Positions 23,358-23,802 of a DNA stretch of 23,802 bases are shown piece by piece. The position numbers were made by a program, and so were the translations under genes. The notes beneath the pieces are model-generated. The model worked only from the letters and a program-made list of their open reading frames with translations, ran no database searches and was not told the origin of the DNA. Origin of the DNA: DASRQK01 sp964401685 (GTDB lineage: Bacteria > Bacteroidota > Bacteroidia > Sphingobacteriales > Sphingobacteriaceae); contig CAYNZH010000028.1 in assembly GCA_964401685.1 (NCBI GenBank), positions 1 to 23,802 of the forward strand, written 5' to 3'. Position 1 is the stretch's first letter; the number at the start of each line of letters is the position of its first letter.

Positions 23358-23802
23358 ATGATTGTCCTGAAAAATATTTCTAAAGTTTTTTACAAAAAAA
23401 ACGTTGGTTTTAAGGCTCTGGATGGGGTTTCCCTCCATGTACCTAAAGGGAAAATCTATGGCGTGATCGGGGCGTCGGGTGCAGGAAAAAGCACGCTTAT
23501 TCGGTGTGTCAACTTGCTCGAGGTGCCAAATGAAGGCGAAGTCGTCATTGACGGAAAATCTTTGCTCGGTCTTTCTTCCAGAGCGCTGTCCCGGGAGCGG
23601 CGGCAGATCGGGATGATTTTTCAACATTTCAATCTCCTCTCCTCTCGCACGGTAACGGGCAACATTGCCCTCCCGCTCGAGCTGGATGGCATGCCCAAAG
23701 AACGTATACAAAACCGGGTGAAGGAGCTGCTCGCGCTGGTCGATTTGGAAGACAAAGCAGATGAATATCCGGCCAATCTGTCCGGAGGACAGAAACAACG
23801 GG
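23358..23802 (+). CDS. metN: Methionine ABC transporter ATP-binding protein MetN, partial
   Basis: N-terminal 148 residues, translated by me from the ATG at 23358 to the window edge. MetN powers import of D- and L-methionine with the permease MetI and binding protein MetQ. Walker A is GASGAGKS (38-45), the Q-loop is MIFQHFNLLSSRTV (86-99, Gln89) and the signature LSGGQKQR begins at 141. The stretch from GVIGASGAGKSTLIRCVNLLE to GMIFQHFNLLSSRTV is characteristic of MetN rather than other amino-acid ATPases. Walker B and the C-terminal methionine-sensing domain lie outside the window, so transinhibition cannot be judged. metI and metQ would be expected downstream. No SAM-riboswitch fold is apparent in the 75-base upstream region. 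Confidence 0.9.
   Translation, partial: MIVLKNISKVFYKKNVGFKALDGVSLHVPKGKIYGVIGASGAGKSTLIRCVNLLEVPNEGEVVIDGKSLLGLSSRALSRERRQIGMIFQHFNLLSSRTVTGNIALPLELDGMPKERIQNRVKELLALVDLEDKADEYPANLSGGQKQR

Overview
The window looks like ordinary chromosome from a Bacteroidota bacterium, most likely of the Sphingobacteriaceae (Pedobacter/Sphingobacterium-like). The grounds are: promoter boxes of the Bacteroidota type (TTTG, about 19 bases, then TAnnTTTG); weak or absent Shine-Dalgarno sites; a MurF that appears to continue into alanine racemase; a SMUG2-type DNA glycosylase of the kind described from Pedobacter; tandem secreted DUF3857/transglutaminase proteins; and an M23 peptidase with the GPHVCYRF variant motif. 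The genus cannot be fixed from sequence alone. I see no insertion sequence, phage, integrase, CRISPR array or toxin-antitoxin pair.

Layout. 1-1271 (-) is the N-terminal part of murF, cut by the left edge, divergent from recX (1340-1801). A strong promoter then drives tRNA-Gly(GCC), closed by a hairpin terminator. 2023-3800 holds a flavoprotein monooxygenase-like gene (-) divergent from a small secreted protein of unknown function (+). 3816-7311 (-) is a two-gene unit: a secreted M1 metallopeptidase followed by an Eis-like acetyltransferase. A SMUG2-like glycosylase (+) runs divergently from it and converges on a GDSL lipoprotein esterase (-) across a small tandem repeat. The esterase is divergent from a YbbA/YbbP ABC exporter (8818-12014), the same arrangement as E. 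coli tesA / ybbA-ybbP.

12025-18240 (-) is a run of five genes, in order of transcription: LysM/double-psi-barrel envelope protein, uridine kinase, NADPH-dependent FMN reductase, then, after a 94-base gap, two overlapping secreted DUF3857/transglutaminase proteins. The first of the pair has lost the catalytic Cys and His; the second keeps them. 18440-21889 (+) carries an NfeD-type membrane serine protease, a Dps ferritin-like protein with a terminator, and a membrane-anchored M23 peptidase. 21916-23282 (-) encodes both subunits of a 3-oxoacid CoA-transferase. It is divergent from metN (23358 to the right edge), with an 11-bp perfect inverted repeat between them.

The genes are mainly housekeeping and cell-envelope functions: peptidoglycan synthesis and remodelling (MurF, LysM protein, M23), secreted proteolysis (M1, NfeD protease), export (YbbAP), DNA maintenance (RecX, SMUG2, Dps) and metabolism (Udk, ScoAB, MetN). 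No clearly new system stands out. The most notable items are the dead/active transglutaminase pair, the repeat that separates the dps start from its Shine-Dalgarno-like site, the inverted repeat between scoA and metN, the HxC zinc site of the M23 protein, and the unplaced secreted protein at 3138-3800.
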